Shown: positions 24,716 through 33,234 of the stretch, in pieces
Layout: every line of letters starts with the position of its first letter
How positions within the stretch are numbered: position 1 is the stretch's first letter
Program-made: the position numbers and the translations under genes
Source: Acidobacteria bacterium 28-1
GTDB taxonomy: Bacteria; Acidobacteriota; Blastocatellia; Pyrinomonadales; Pyrinomonadaceae
Length of the DNA: 41,908 nucleotides
Reading direction: 5' to 3'
Assembly: GCA_002050365.1 (NCBI GenBank)
Contig: MWYZ01000059.1
Coordinates: 1 to 41,908 of the forward strand
Notes under the pieces: model-generated
The model's input: only the letters and a program-made list of their open reading frames with translations
Databases searched by the model: none
Told to the model about the DNA's origin: nothing

Positions 24716-26011
24716 CTATTTTTGATAACTGACGCGCCAGATTTTCTTCGCGCCGTCGTCGGCTATCAGAAGCGAGCCATCAGAATTTACCAACAATCCG
24801 ACCGGTCTGCCCCAAACTTCCCGCGAATTTTCATTCGGCAGCCAGCCCGAAACAAAGTCTTCATAACCGTTATTTACCAATTTCCCATTTTCAAAATTGA
24901 CGCGGATGATTTTATAACCCGTTAATCGTTCACGATTCCAAGAGCCGTGAAGCGCGACAAAGGCATCGCCGTTATATTCGCTTGGAAACATTTTTCCGTC
25001 GTAAAAAACTATTCCAAGTGCGGCGGAATGCGACGTAACCAAAACGTCAGGGACAATCGCTTTTTTGACGAGTTCGGGATTTTCACCTTTTCGGCGCGGC
25101 TCTTCGTTTTGACCGATATAGGAATACGGAAAACCGTAAAAGCCGCCGTCTTTGACCGACGTTACATAATCGGGAACGAGGTCGTCGCCGAGTCCGTCGC
25201 GTTCGTTAACGGCTGACCAGAGTTCTCGGTTAATCGGATTCCAAGCTAAACCGATTGGATTTCGCAAGCCCGAAGCAAAAAGTCTGTAACCAGTTCCGTC
25301 CGGATTATACTCGGAAATTCCCGCGCGGCGTTCGTCTTTTTCCACGTCCACGTTCCCCGACGAGCCGATTGAAACATAGAGTTTTTTGCCGTCGGGCGAG
25401 AAAATAATGTTGCGCGTCCAGTGCTGATTATAGCCGCCTTCGGTTAGATTAATAATTTTTTCGGGCGCAGTTTCGGCTTTCGTCTGTCCTGCTTTGTATC
25501 TAAAACGAACGACCGAATCGGTGTTCGCCACATAAAACCAATCGCCGTTAAAAGCCATTCCAAACGGCTGGCTCAGATTGTCGGCAAACGTAAATCTCTC
25601 TTCCGCCGCGCCGTCTTTGTTTTTATCGCGCAAAATGATGATTGAGTTGGCGCGTGAATCAGCAACGAAAACATCGCCGTTCGGCGCAAGCGTCATCCAG
25701 CGCGGATATGTGAAACCGCCTTCGGCAAAGACGCTGATTTTAAATCCTTTCGGCATCAAAAGTTTCGCGCCCGTCGGCTGCGGAACGATGCTCGAATTTC
25801 GTCTGGCACTTTCGGTCGCAAAAGGTTTTGGCAAATCTTTTGGATTTATCTGATAAGTTGCCGGCTTCTCGACGTTAATCGTTTGCGGCAAATCGCTGGT
25901 GTTCGATTTTACTTCACTCATTGTTTGCCGCGTTTGGCAAACAGAAGTCAACGCCATCATTTGCAGAATTAAGACGCTTGCAAAAAATTTATTGATTTTT
26001 ATTAATTTCAT
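24716..26011 (-). CDS. Sorbosone dehydrogenase-like PQQ beta-propeller protein
   Basis: 431 residues with an N-terminal signal sequence (FFASVLILQMMALTSVCQ). The rest is a six-bladed quinoprotein propeller of the soluble glucose/sorbosone dehydrogenase group: MPKGFKISVFAEGGFTYPRW, LAPNGDVFVADSRANSIIIL, IIFSPDGKKLYVSIGSSGNV, SGLRNPIGLAWNPINRELW, GFPYSYIGQ, VTSHSAALGIVFYDG, FVALHGSWNR and GRPVGLLVNSDGSLLIADD. HWTRNIIFSPDG and the His in SHSA match the PQQ-site pattern. Substrate unknown (aldose or sorbosone-like). Its ATG is only 19 bp from the divergent yraN start. Confidence 0.85.
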   Translation of the reverse strand: MKLIKINKFFASVLILQMMALTSVCQTRQTMSEVKSNTSDLPQTINVEKPATYQINPKDLPKPFATESARRNSSIVPQPTGAKLLMPKGFKISVFAEGGFTYPRWMTLAPNGDVFVADSRANSIIILRDKNKDGAAEERFTFADNLSQPFGMAFNGDWFYVANTDSVVRFRYKAGQTKAETAPEKIINLTEGGYNQHWTRNIIFSPDGKKLYVSIGSSGNVDVEKDERRAGISEYNPDGTGYRLFASGLRNPIGLAWNPINRELWSAVNERDGLGDDLVPDYVTSVKDGGFYGFPYSYIGQNEEPRRKGENPELVKKAIVPDVLVTSHSAALGIVFYDGKMFPSEYNGDAFVALHGSWNRERLTGYKIIRVNFENGKLVNNGYEDFVSGWLPNENSREVWGRPVGLLVNSDGSLLIADDGAKKIWRVSYQK

Positions 26012-26030
26012 TCGTATTATCCCCTTGAAA

Positions 26031-26504
26031 ATGTCGGAAATTTTGTCGCTTTACAATCAGGATAAACATTCGTTCCAGTCAAATACAAGCCGCATCGGTC
26101 AACTTGGCGAAGAACTTGCCGTGCGGTTTTTGATAAAAAACGGATTTCGTCTTGTATTGTCAAACTTCAAAGTTCCGGTCGGCAGAAATCGGCTCGGCGT
26201 GTCAGTCAGCGGCGAGATTGATTTAATCGCCTTTGAAGAAGATGTTTTATGTTTCGTCGAAGTTAAAACTCGTTCATCGGAATTCTTTGCCGCACCGATT
26301 GCGGCGGTTGATTTACGCAAACAACGTCAAATCACGCGCACGGCGCGAATGTATCGTAAAATATTTCGGCTCGATTGGGTAAAATTTCGATACGATGTTG
26401 TAAGCATAGTATTGAATGAAAATGCCAAGCCGAAGATTGAGATTTTCAAAAATTTTTGGAATGAAAATAAGTTTCGCAAACGATATTGGATGGATGAATT
26501 TTGA
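26031..26504 (+). CDS. YraN family (UPF0102) nuclease-like protein
   Basis: 157 residues from the ATG at 26031 (MSEILSLYNQ). The restriction-endonuclease-like core of UPF0102 is clear: IGQLGEELAVRFLIKNGFRL, SGEIDLIAFEEDVLCFVEVK followed by TR, which gives the E...GEID...EVK catalytic pattern. AAVDLRKQRQITRTARMY follows. Family members resemble Holliday-junction-type nucleases but have no settled function; yraN is used as the gene-family name. An extended open frame upstream lies within the divergent gene and is ignored. It is followed closely by the S9 peptidase gene on the same strand (65 bp). Confidence 0.9.
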   Translation: MSEILSLYNQDKHSFQSNTSRIGQLGEELAVRFLIKNGFRLVLSNFKVPVGRNRLGVSVSGEIDLIAFEEDVLCFVEVKTRSSEFFAAPIAAVDLRKQRQITRTARMYRKIFRLDWVKFRYDVVSIVLNENAKPKIEIFKNFWNENKFRKRYWMDEF

Positions 26505-26569
26505 AACAATTTTTATCTTCAATCCGTAACTTCTTTCAAATTCCAACGATTAAAATTAAGGAGAAAATT

Positions 26570-29248
26570 ATGTTCAAACGCATTCTAATTTTTACGGTTC
26601 TAGTTGTATCGGTTTTAACTTTTAATATGAAAACCGCGGCGCAGATGCCGCCGCTGATTGACCGCGAATTGCTGTTCGGCAACCCGGAAATCGCCGGAGC
26701 GCAAATCTCGCCCGACGGCAAATACATCGCCTTTATGAAGCCATACAAAGACACGCGCAACATCTGGGTGAAACGAACGGACGAGCCGTTCGACAAAGCA
26801 AAATTAATTACAAATCGCACCGACCGACCGATTCCGGGATTTTTCTGGTCGCGCGACGGCAAATTCATTTTGTTCACGCAGGACAAAGGCGGCGACGAAA
26901 ATTACAACGTTTATGCCGTCAATCCGAATGACGCTCCGGCATCGGGCGCGGATGTTCCGGCAGCGAGAAATTTAACCGACGCGCAGAAAGTTCGCGCTCA
27001 GATTTTCGCTGTTCCAAAATCCGAACCCGACGCGATTTACGTCGGCTTGAACGACCGTGACCCGGCTTGGCACGACCTTTACAAATTCAAAATCTCGACC
27101 GGCGAGCGCACACTGCTGCAAAAAAACACCGATCGTTTTGGCGGCTGGGTTTTTGACAACAATGATAAACTTCGCCTCGCTGTTCGCACATCCGAGAGCG
27201 GCGACACAGAAATTATGCGCGTGGACGCGGGCAATAAATTTACGAAAATTTATACGTGCAACATCTTTGAATCGTGCGGTCCCGTTCGCTTCAACAAAGA
27301 CAATACGCGCGTTTATATGCAGACGAACAAAGGCAACCCGGATTTGATGCAGTTGACTTTGTTCAATCCCGAAACGCTGAAAGAAGAATTGGTCGAAAGC
27401 GACCCGAAGAATCGAGTTGATTTCGGCGACGCGATATTTTCCGATTTGACCGACGAGCTTATCGCCACCGCATATGAAGACGAGCGGACGAGAATTTATT
27501 GGAAGGACAAAAATTACGAAGCCGACTACAAATTTTTGCAGGGTAAATATCCGAACAAAGAAATTAATTTCGGCTCGTCAACCGCCGACGAACAGCTTTG
27601 GCTCGTCTCGATGAACAGCGACACCGAACCGGGCGAAACGTTTTTGTTCAACCGCAAGACGCGCCAAATCACGCCGCAGTATAAAATCCGCGAGAAGATA
27701 AACCGCACCGCCCTTGCGCCGATGAAATCAGTAACTTACAAATCGTCAGACGGCTTGGAAATTCCCGCTTTCGTAACTTTGCCGAAAGGTGTTGAAGCGA
27801 AAAATCTGCCCGTGATAATTTTCCCGCACGGCGGACCTTGGGCGCGTGATGGATGGGGCTATAATTCGTTCGCGCAATTTTGGGCGAATCGCGGCTACGC
27901 CGTTCTCGAACCGAATTTTCGTTCGTCCACAGGCTACGGAAAGAAATTTTTGAACGCCGGAAACAACCAATGGGGCGATAAGATGCAGGACGATTTAACG
28001 TGGGGCGTTAAATACCTAATCGCTGAGGGAATCGGCGACCCGAAACGCATCGGGATTATGGGCGGAAGCTATGGCGGCTATGCGACGCTCGCCGGAGTTA
28101 CGTTCACGCCGGACTTGTATGCAGCGGCGGTCGCGTATGTCGCGCCGTCTAACTTGATGACACTGCTTGAAACAATTCCGCCGTATTGGGAAGCGGGTCG
28201 AATCGTTTTTTACAAACGAATGGGCGACCCGAATACACCGGAAGGAAAAGCGCAATTGCTGCGGCAATCGCCTCTTAATTCGGCGGACAAAATCAAAACT
28301 CCCCTGATGGTTGTGCAAGGCGCGAACGACCCGCGCGTCAACATCCGCGAAGCAAATCAAATCGTCGTGGCTTTGCGCGATAGAAACTATCCGGTCGAAT
28401 ATATAGTCGCGCCCGACGAAGGACACGGCTTTGCGCGTCCGGTCAACAATATGGCGATGCTCGCCGCCGCTGAAAAGTTTTTTGCCAAGCATCTCGGCGG
28501 GCGTTATCAGGAGTCAATGACACCGGAAGTTACGACGCGACTCAAAGAAATCACGGTTGACCCGAAGGATGTAAAGCTGGCGCAAAAGATGGACGCTTCA
28601 AAATTTCCAGCGCCGAAACCGACGATGGATTTGAAGGCGGAAAAGAGCGAATACAAATCATCAATCAACCTCGGCGGTCAAAACGTTCCGCTTTCCAGCG
28701 TTTATGAAATCAAAGACGAGGGCGGCGCGTGGACGATTACCGAAGACGTAACGACTCCGCAAGGCGTAATCAAGGAAATGACGGTCGTCGAAAAAGGAAC
28801 TTTGATGACGAAAAAACGCTCGTTCGACCAGATGGGACAGATGAAAGCCGAGATGGAATACAAGGACGGCAAAGCTACGGGAACGATGACGATGGGCGGG
28901 CAATCGAAGCCGATAAGCGCGGATTTAGGCGGCGCGATGTTTGCCGACGGCACGGGCGCGTTTTCAGTCATCGCCACGCTGCCGCTTGCCGACGCTTACG
29001 CGACGACGTTTCGCAACTACGACGTGGAAAAGAACAAAGTCAAAACGATGATGCTTAAAGTTGTCGGAATGGAAAAAGTAATCGTTCCGGCGGGCAGCTT
29101 TGACGCTTACAAAATCACTTTAACATCGGAAGACGGCTCGGATAATCAAACCGTTTGGATTGATAAGACAAGCCGCAAAGTCGTGAAAGTTACGGCTGTG
29201 CTGGCGCAACTCGGCGGCGCGGTTTTGACGAGCGAGTTGGCGAAATAA
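26570..29248 (+). CDS. S9 family prolyl oligopeptidase with extra C-terminal domain
   Basis: 892 residues from the ATG at 26570, which has AAGGAG 6 nt upstream, and a signal peptide (FKRILIFTVLVVSVLTFN, then KTAAQ). An N-terminal beta-propeller (AQISPDGKYIAFMKPYKDTR, FFWSRDGKFILFTQDKGGDE) is followed by an alpha/beta-hydrolase with Ser500 in GIMGGSYGGYA, Asp587 in QGANDPRVN and His619 in DEGHGFARP. This places it in S9C-like dipeptidyl/acylaminoacyl peptidases. After LGGRYQE an extra domain of about 220 residues (DUF3108-like, ending SDNQTVWIDKTSRKVVKVTA) is attached, which ordinary S9 enzymes lack. Probably periplasmic peptide degradation. Confidence 0.92.
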   Translation: MFKRILIFTVLVVSVLTFNMKTAAQMPPLIDRELLFGNPEIAGAQISPDGKYIAFMKPYKDTRNIWVKRTDEPFDKAKLITNRTDRPIPGFFWSRDGKFILFTQDKGGDENYNVYAVNPNDAPASGADVPAARNLTDAQKVRAQIFAVPKSEPDAIYVGLNDRDPAWHDLYKFKISTGERTLLQKNTDRFGGWVFDNNDKLRLAVRTSESGDTEIMRVDAGNKFTKIYTCNIFESCGPVRFNKDNTRVYMQTNKGNPDLMQLTLFNPETLKEELVESDPKNRVDFGDAIFSDLTDELIATAYEDERTRIYWKDKNYEADYKFLQGKYPNKEINFGSSTADEQLWLVSMNSDTEPGETFLFNRKTRQITPQYKIREKINRTALAPMKSVTYKSSDGLEIPAFVTLPKGVEAKNLPVIIFPHGGPWARDGWGYNSFAQFWANRGYAVLEPNFRSSTGYGKKFLNAGNNQWGDKMQDDLTWGVKYLIAEGIGDPKRIGIMGGSYGGYATLAGVTFTPDLYAAAVAYVAPSNLMTLLETIPPYWEAGRIVFYKRMGDPNTPEGKAQLLRQSPLNSADKIKTPLMVVQGANDPRVNIREANQIVVALRDRNYPVEYIVAPDEGHGFARPVNNMAMLAAAEKFFAKHLGGRYQESMTPEVTTRLKEITVDPKDVKLAQKMDASKFPAPKPTMDLKAEKSEYKSSINLGGQNVPLSSVYEIKDEGGAWTITEDVTTPQGVIKEMTVVEKGTLMTKKRSFDQMGQMKAEMEYKDGKATGTMTMGGQSKPISADLGGAMFADGTGAFSVIATLPLADAYATTFRNYDVEKNKVKTMMLKVVGMEKVIVPAGSFDAYKITLTSEDGSDNQTVWIDKTSRKVVKVTAVLAQLGGAVLTSELAK

Positions 29249-29263
29249 TTCTTCGTTTAGAAT

Positions 29264-29360
29264 AAAAATAGGACACTGATAGATTTTGATTTATTTAAGA
29301 TGAGTTAAGATTAAATCCTTTTATAATCTTAACTCATCTTAAAATTAGTGTCCTATTTTT
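29264..29360. terminator. Long nested palindrome between convergent genes
   Basis: The outer arms 29264-29280 and 29344-29360 match at 16 of 17 positions (AAAAATAGGACACTGAT). The inner arms 29294-29313 and 29324-29343 are a perfect 20 bp (TTTAAGATGAGTTAAGATTA) around a 10-nt loop. The left side has a 13-nt unpaired insert. T-rich tails follow on both strands, so it can serve as a bidirectional terminator for the S9 peptidase gene and the convergent SnoaL-like gene, whose stop codon overlaps the right arm. Confidence 0.8.
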
Positions 29361-30197
29361 ACTTTTCAGGAATTGGCGAAAAAACATCCAAAACAATCTG
29401 CCACTTGCCATCGAACAATTTCCAAACCTGCATAACAATACCCTTCTTGATTTTCTTGTCGCCGTCTTTCATTTCATACGTCGTAACCGAATAACCCAAA
29501 TCGCCCGCGCTTTGAATCGTTACGCTTTTACCGAAAGTTATTTTCGAATTTTCAATTCCCGCCGACGCGTTTGCTTTCCCAATAATCGGAAATTTTCCAT
29601 CGCGCAGAAATCGCGCGTCTTCCGCCGCGAACATTTTATACGCTTTCCCTAAACCCTTCGTCGTCGCCGTGTCGAAAAACGAATTGATAAACTTTGCGGC
29701 AAGCAATTTATTTTCTTCCGAAACTTTTGCAGAAGTTTTCGGCGATTCCCAATTCGTGTCGAAACTTAAAGGCTTGTTGTGCGAGACTCCGATGTCGAGA
29801 GCGACTTTATAATTTCCGTCTGCTTGCTTGCGCCAAATGGTCGCGTATTCGCTGTAATAAACGGTCGTATCAGATTTGCCTTTCGGACGAAACTCGCCGG
29901 GTCCGGTCGTATAACCCAACACACCGTTGGAAGAAACATCAGCGAAAACCGGATACCGTGAAAGCGATGCGGACGATTCGGGACGCGCCCGCCAAAACTC
30001 TTTTCCGTTTATCGCCATCGGGTGAAAGACGATTCCGTCGTCGGCGAGAAATTCGAGAAACGCCGTTTTCACACCTTTTTCGTCGGCTGTTCGGGCGAAA
30101 GATTTTCCGTTTCGACTACTATTTGCAAATCTGTTTTCGTTTGCGACCAAACATTCGCCCCGAATAAAATCACTAAAAGTAAACTGAAAATTTTCAC
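29359..30197 (-). CDS. Secreted SnoaL/DUF4440-like protein, apparent frameshift
   Basis: The GTG at 30197, with AAGGAG 11 nt upstream, opens a signal peptide (MKIFSLLLVILFGANVWSQ) in one frame that soon ends at a stop. The rest continues in the other frame, starting KSFARTADEKGVKTAFLEF. Adding one A to the AAAA at 30103-30106 would restore a single reading frame. The body has two NTF2/SnoaL-like halves: FLEFLADDGIVFHPMAINGK with YATIWRKQADGNYKVALDIG, and KFINSFFDTATTKG with IVMQVWKLFDGKWQIVLDV. No catalytic residues are assigned. As deposited it is broken; a sequencing error is equally possible. Confidence 0.7.
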
Positions 30198-30216
30198 GAT
30201 AAAATTTTCTCCTTAT

Positions 30217-30813
30217 CTATCTGAGTGAAAAACTGCCGATATTGTCTAAAACTTTTTCTTGCACACCGCCGAAAACCGGTATTTTGAAAAGCGCGAAATT
30301 CGGATTCGCATCGTCGAGTATCGAGAAATATACGTAACTGCTGTCGGGCGAAAAAGCTAAACCGCTATAACGAGCTTCGGCGGATGGGCGAAGCTGAATG
30401 TCATTGCCGCCTTCGATGTAACCGAGCCATAAACTTCTTTGTCCCAAATCACTAACCACGTATGCGAAAAGTTTTCCGTCGGACGAAAGCGCGGCAACGG
30501 AAACTTTTCCGTTGGCGGTCAATTGACGAATTTGCATTTGTGCAAAGGAAACGGTGTGCAGAAGATTCGATTGCCTCTGTTTTTGCCAGACATAACTGCC
30601 GACGATTACGGCAAGTATGAGAAACGCGCCGAGCAAAGTTGCCATCATCGGATTGAGTTCCAGCCATTCAATCCAGGTCTTTTGTCTTTCCGAGATTTCG
30701 ACGTTTGCAATCGCTTTCGGCATATGACCGTCTGACGAGGCAAACAATTTTTCATTTTCCGCCGTTTCTTCTTCGATAACGATGCGCGAGCGTGTAAAAA
30801 ATTTACACGCCAA
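30217..30813 (-). CDS. Truncated kinase-associated WD40-like beta-propeller protein
   Basis: 198 residues from a TTG at 30813. A short cytoplasmic part is followed by one membrane helix (MMATLLGAFLILAVIVGSYV) and the first two or three blades of a PD40/WD40-like propeller (VSVAALSSDGKLFAYVVSDL, YSGLAFSPDSSYVYFSILDD, FKIPVFGGVQEKVLDNIGS). This is the C-terminal architecture of acidobacterial Ser/Thr kinases. The kinase domain is missing and the propeller stops abruptly at SFSLR, so it is a fragment. In-frame sequence extends back only to the stop of the upstream gene. Confidence 0.65.
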   Translation of the reverse strand: MACKFFTRSRIVIEEETAENEKLFASSDGHMPKAIANVEISERQKTWIEWLELNPMMATLLGAFLILAVIVGSYVWQKQRQSNLLHTVSFAQMQIRQLTANGKVSVAALSSDGKLFAYVVSDLGQRSLWLGYIEGGNDIQLRPSAEARYSGLAFSPDSSYVYFSILDDANPNFALFKIPVFGGVQEKVLDNIGSFSLR

Positions 30814-30843
30814 CTTTTTTTGAGAATATCGCTCTCCGAACGT

Positions 30844-31962
30844 TTATTTCTTCACCTCGACCGGGCCTTTGTGCCGCGATGGTCCCTGCGGTCCGCTCGA
30901 ATGTTTAGTTTCGCCAATCTCACCCCAATGAAGTCCTTTGGTGTTATTTTTCGGATACCAGGGCTGGCTGGTCACCTCCTTTAGATTTCGTCCGGTATCG
31001 AAAAAGACCGCGCCGTCTTTGCGATTGATTTTGCCGTCTCGGTTGCGGTCAGTGATTGTCTGATCTTTAGCACCGAACTTGAGCGCGTATGTTCCGGGTT
31101 TAGCATAATTGGCGTGCGAGCCGCCCGCGGCATAGACAAAGCGGCGACCGGTTTTCGAATCTTTCTGCAAATCGTTGTAACTAACTCTCGTGCCGCCGTT
31201 ATGCGCGCTCAAAAGCACATCCTTCGGCTTCAAAGTTTTCGGATCGAGTTCGTAAGTAACGCGCTCCCAATCGCCTTCGTGATTGAGGTCAACACGCGGA
31301 TTAATCCCCGGAGCAACTCGAATCGGTCCGGATTTCGGCGCGTCGTTATACGGATAAAAAACGTGATAAGTCAATGTTGGCGGTTTGCCGTTTTTGCCTT
31401 CTTTGAATTCATAGAAAATCGGCGCGTCCTTGCTTCCAAGCCGCCCGCGCATATCGTTGTTCAAATCGAGAAACTCTCGTTCATTTTTGCTGTTCCCGAC
31501 TCTGGTCGCATTAAAATCATCGCTCTTATCACCATTCGTGTTATCGCCGATTTGCTTATCCTTACCCGGACGGGGAAAAGGAAACAGTTTGGCAGGCACG
31601 TCTTCCCGAAGACGCGAATTTTCAATATATTTTTGCGGGTCGGCGGGCAGATTATACTGTCCTTTCGGCAGCACCAGAATCGGCGCATATTTTTCCGCGA
31701 TTTTTTCGATTCGTTCCGCGCTCGGTTTAGTAACCGCCGCAGTCTTGGAGGTTACTCCGAATTTTGACAGATGCAGCGTCTTTGCCAAATTTAAGTCAAG
31801 TCCGGTGCGTTCGGCAAAATTTCTGTTGAAGCTGCGCGGTTCGCGGTCGCGTTCCGTAGGCTCCGGCATTACCATTTCGCGTTTGGCGCATTCGGTTTTA
31901 GTTTGCTGTGTTCGATGCGCAATGTGTTGGTTCGGTTGATTATCTACTCTAAATCTCGTCAT
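30844..31962 (-). CDS. Vps62-like protein with EF-hand/dockerin-like loop
   Basis: 372 residues from the ATG at 31962, set by a strong GGAGG site just upstream; a longer frame upstream has no such support. The N-terminal 110 residues are polar and probably disordered. Then comes YAPILVLPKGQYNLPADPQK, TYHVFYPYNDAPKSG, LNHEGDWERVTYELDP, VLLSAHNGGTRVSY and VYAAGGSHANYAKPGTY, matching the Vps62/DUF946 pattern of HEGDWE and GSHA motifs. ITDRNRDGKINRKDGAVFF is a canonical calcium loop. There is no signal peptide. Role unknown; some relatives are secreted toxin-like effectors. Confidence 0.75.
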   Translation of the reverse strand: MTRFRVDNQPNQHIAHRTQQTKTECAKREMVMPEPTERDREPRSFNRNFAERTGLDLNLAKTLHLSKFGVTSKTAAVTKPSAERIEKIAEKYAPILVLPKGQYNLPADPQKYIENSRLREDVPAKLFPFPRPGKDKQIGDNTNGDKSDDFNATRVGNSKNEREFLDLNNDMRGRLGSKDAPIFYEFKEGKNGKPPTLTYHVFYPYNDAPKSGPIRVAPGINPRVDLNHEGDWERVTYELDPKTLKPKDVLLSAHNGGTRVSYNDLQKDSKTGRRFVYAAGGSHANYAKPGTYALKFGAKDQTITDRNRDGKINRKDGAVFFDTGRNLKEVTSQPWYPKNNTKGLHWGEIGETKHSSGPQGPSRHKGPVEVKK

Positions 31963-32203
31963 TTTTATTTTTCTCCTCCTAATAATTCCCGCTGCTATTT
32001 TAATTTCGTATTTTTTGATCGCAAATTCGCAGACAGTAATAGGGTATTTATATATGTTATCGGCAAATTTGCCGAAAAGTTTCCTAAAAAATACTCCGAC
32101 AGAGAAAAAATTTTTATTTTGTTGTCTTTTCCAAAAAGTTGTGCCAATGTTTGATGACAAATCAAACTGCAAAAAAATTTTCAAAAACTTTGGAGTCAGA
32201 ATA

Positions 32204-32980
32204 ATGAATCATATCGAATTTTACAGGGGCGCAGTTAATCCGTCGGATTGTATTAGTAACGGCTGGAATTTAGTCAAACAAAATTACGGACTATTTTTCG
32301 GCATTTCTATCGTTGCGCTGCTGATGGTAACTTGTATTCCCTGCCTAAATATTTTTATCGCCGGTCCTGTAATGGGCGGAGTTTATTATTGTTTTTTGAA
32401 GGAAATGCGCCGCGAGCCGGTTTCTTTCGGCGAGATGTTCAAGGGTTTTGAAACCTTTGTGCCGGCAATGGTCGTCGGTTTGATTGCAGCAATTCCCGAA
32501 ATTATAGGGACGATACTACAGTGGACTATTAATTTGGCTGATTTGGGATTGAGAAGCGGCAGTCGTGAAAATTATTTTCAAAGCAACGACACACAGATTG
32601 CGCTCGCGGGCGGACTGCTTGCTTTTGCCATTATCGGCGGTCTCGTGTTGTTCTTTCTGTCTGTCGCGCTTCACATCTCGCTTTTCTTTGCCCTGCCGCT
32701 CATTGTCGAATACAAGCTCGGCGCGGTTGACGCGATGAAACTCAGCGCACAAGCTGCTTGGGCTAATGTCGGCGGTTTGATTCTTCTCTTCTTACTTGAA
32801 ATTGTCGTCGCATTAATCGGAGTTTTAGCGTTATGTATCGGCATCTTGTTTGTCATACCGATTATTTACGCCGCCAATGCTTTTGCTTATCGACAAGTTT
32901 TCCCGAATCTCGGACAAAACTTTCAAACCGCCCCGCCGCCGCCGAATGCATACGGTGGAACTTACGGTGTTGGACAATAA
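32204..32980 (+). CDS. Polytopic membrane protein (DUF975-like)
   Basis: 258 residues from the ATG at 32204 (MNHIEFYRGAVNPSDCISNG), with TGGAG 8 nt upstream. Six hydrophobic segments are seen, for example ISIVALLMVTCIPCLNIFIA, PAMVVGLIAAIPEIIGTI, ALAGGLLAFAIIGGLVLFF, LHISLFFALPLIVEYKLG, LILLFLLEIVVALIGVLALC and IGILFVIPIIYAANAFAYRQ. The 'NGWNLVKQNYGLFFGIS' start and 'A-x-x-A-W-A-N' helix fit the DUF975/BPSS1780-like group of integral membrane proteins. The C-terminus is Pro/Gly-rich and cytoplasmic. Function unknown. It is divergent from the Vps62-like gene, with about 240 bp between starts. Confidence 0.75.
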   Translation: MNHIEFYRGAVNPSDCISNGWNLVKQNYGLFFGISIVALLMVTCIPCLNIFIAGPVMGGVYYCFLKEMRREPVSFGEMFKGFETFVPAMVVGLIAAIPEIIGTILQWTINLADLGLRSGSRENYFQSNDTQIALAGGLLAFAIIGGLVLFFLSVALHISLFFALPLIVEYKLGAVDAMKLSAQAAWANVGGLILLFLLEIVVALIGVLALCIGILFVIPIIYAANAFAYRQVFPNLGQNFQTAPPPPNAYGGTYGVGQ

Positions 32981-33023
32981 TTTTTTGACGAGAAACGTAT
33001 AAAATATTTTACGACGGAACTCT

Positions 33024-33050
33024 ATAAAACCTCCGTTTTATTTTTATTTT
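33024..33050 (+). terminator. AT-rich intrinsic terminator after membrane protein gene
   Basis: ATAAAAC (33024-33030), loop CTCC, GTTTTAT (33035-33041), followed by TTTTATTTTG. It lies 44 nt after the stop codon of the plus-strand membrane protein gene. The stem is short and AT-rich. Confidence 0.5.
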
Positions 33051-33165
33051 GACAAAGACTCAACCAGCACGAGGTTATTTTCGTTCCGCCAAAAATTACG
33101 GAAATCGGTGCAGCTCAGGACAACGCGATTTCGGCTTTCACGATATGGTAATTGTCTCTTTAGAT

Positions 33166-33198
33166 ATGAAAAAGGCGGCTCGAATTCGAGTCGCCTTT
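33166..33198 (-). terminator. Rho-independent terminator of alpha-2-macroglobulin gene
   Basis: AAAGGCGGCTCGAA (33171-33184) and TTCGAGTCGCCTTT (33185-33198) form a 14-bp near-perfect stem. Read on the minus strand the stem ends in a T-run (CCTTTTTC). It lies 37 nt past the stop codon at 33235. Confidence 0.8.
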
Positions 33199-33234
33199 GA
33201 GCGTTTGAGTTATCGGGTTTAAGTTATTTTATCG

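Noticed and set aside
30844..32184. 446-residue version of the Vps62-like protein
   Set aside because: The first 74 residues lack a ribosome site and overlap the divergent regulatory region; GGAGG precedes the ATG at 31962.
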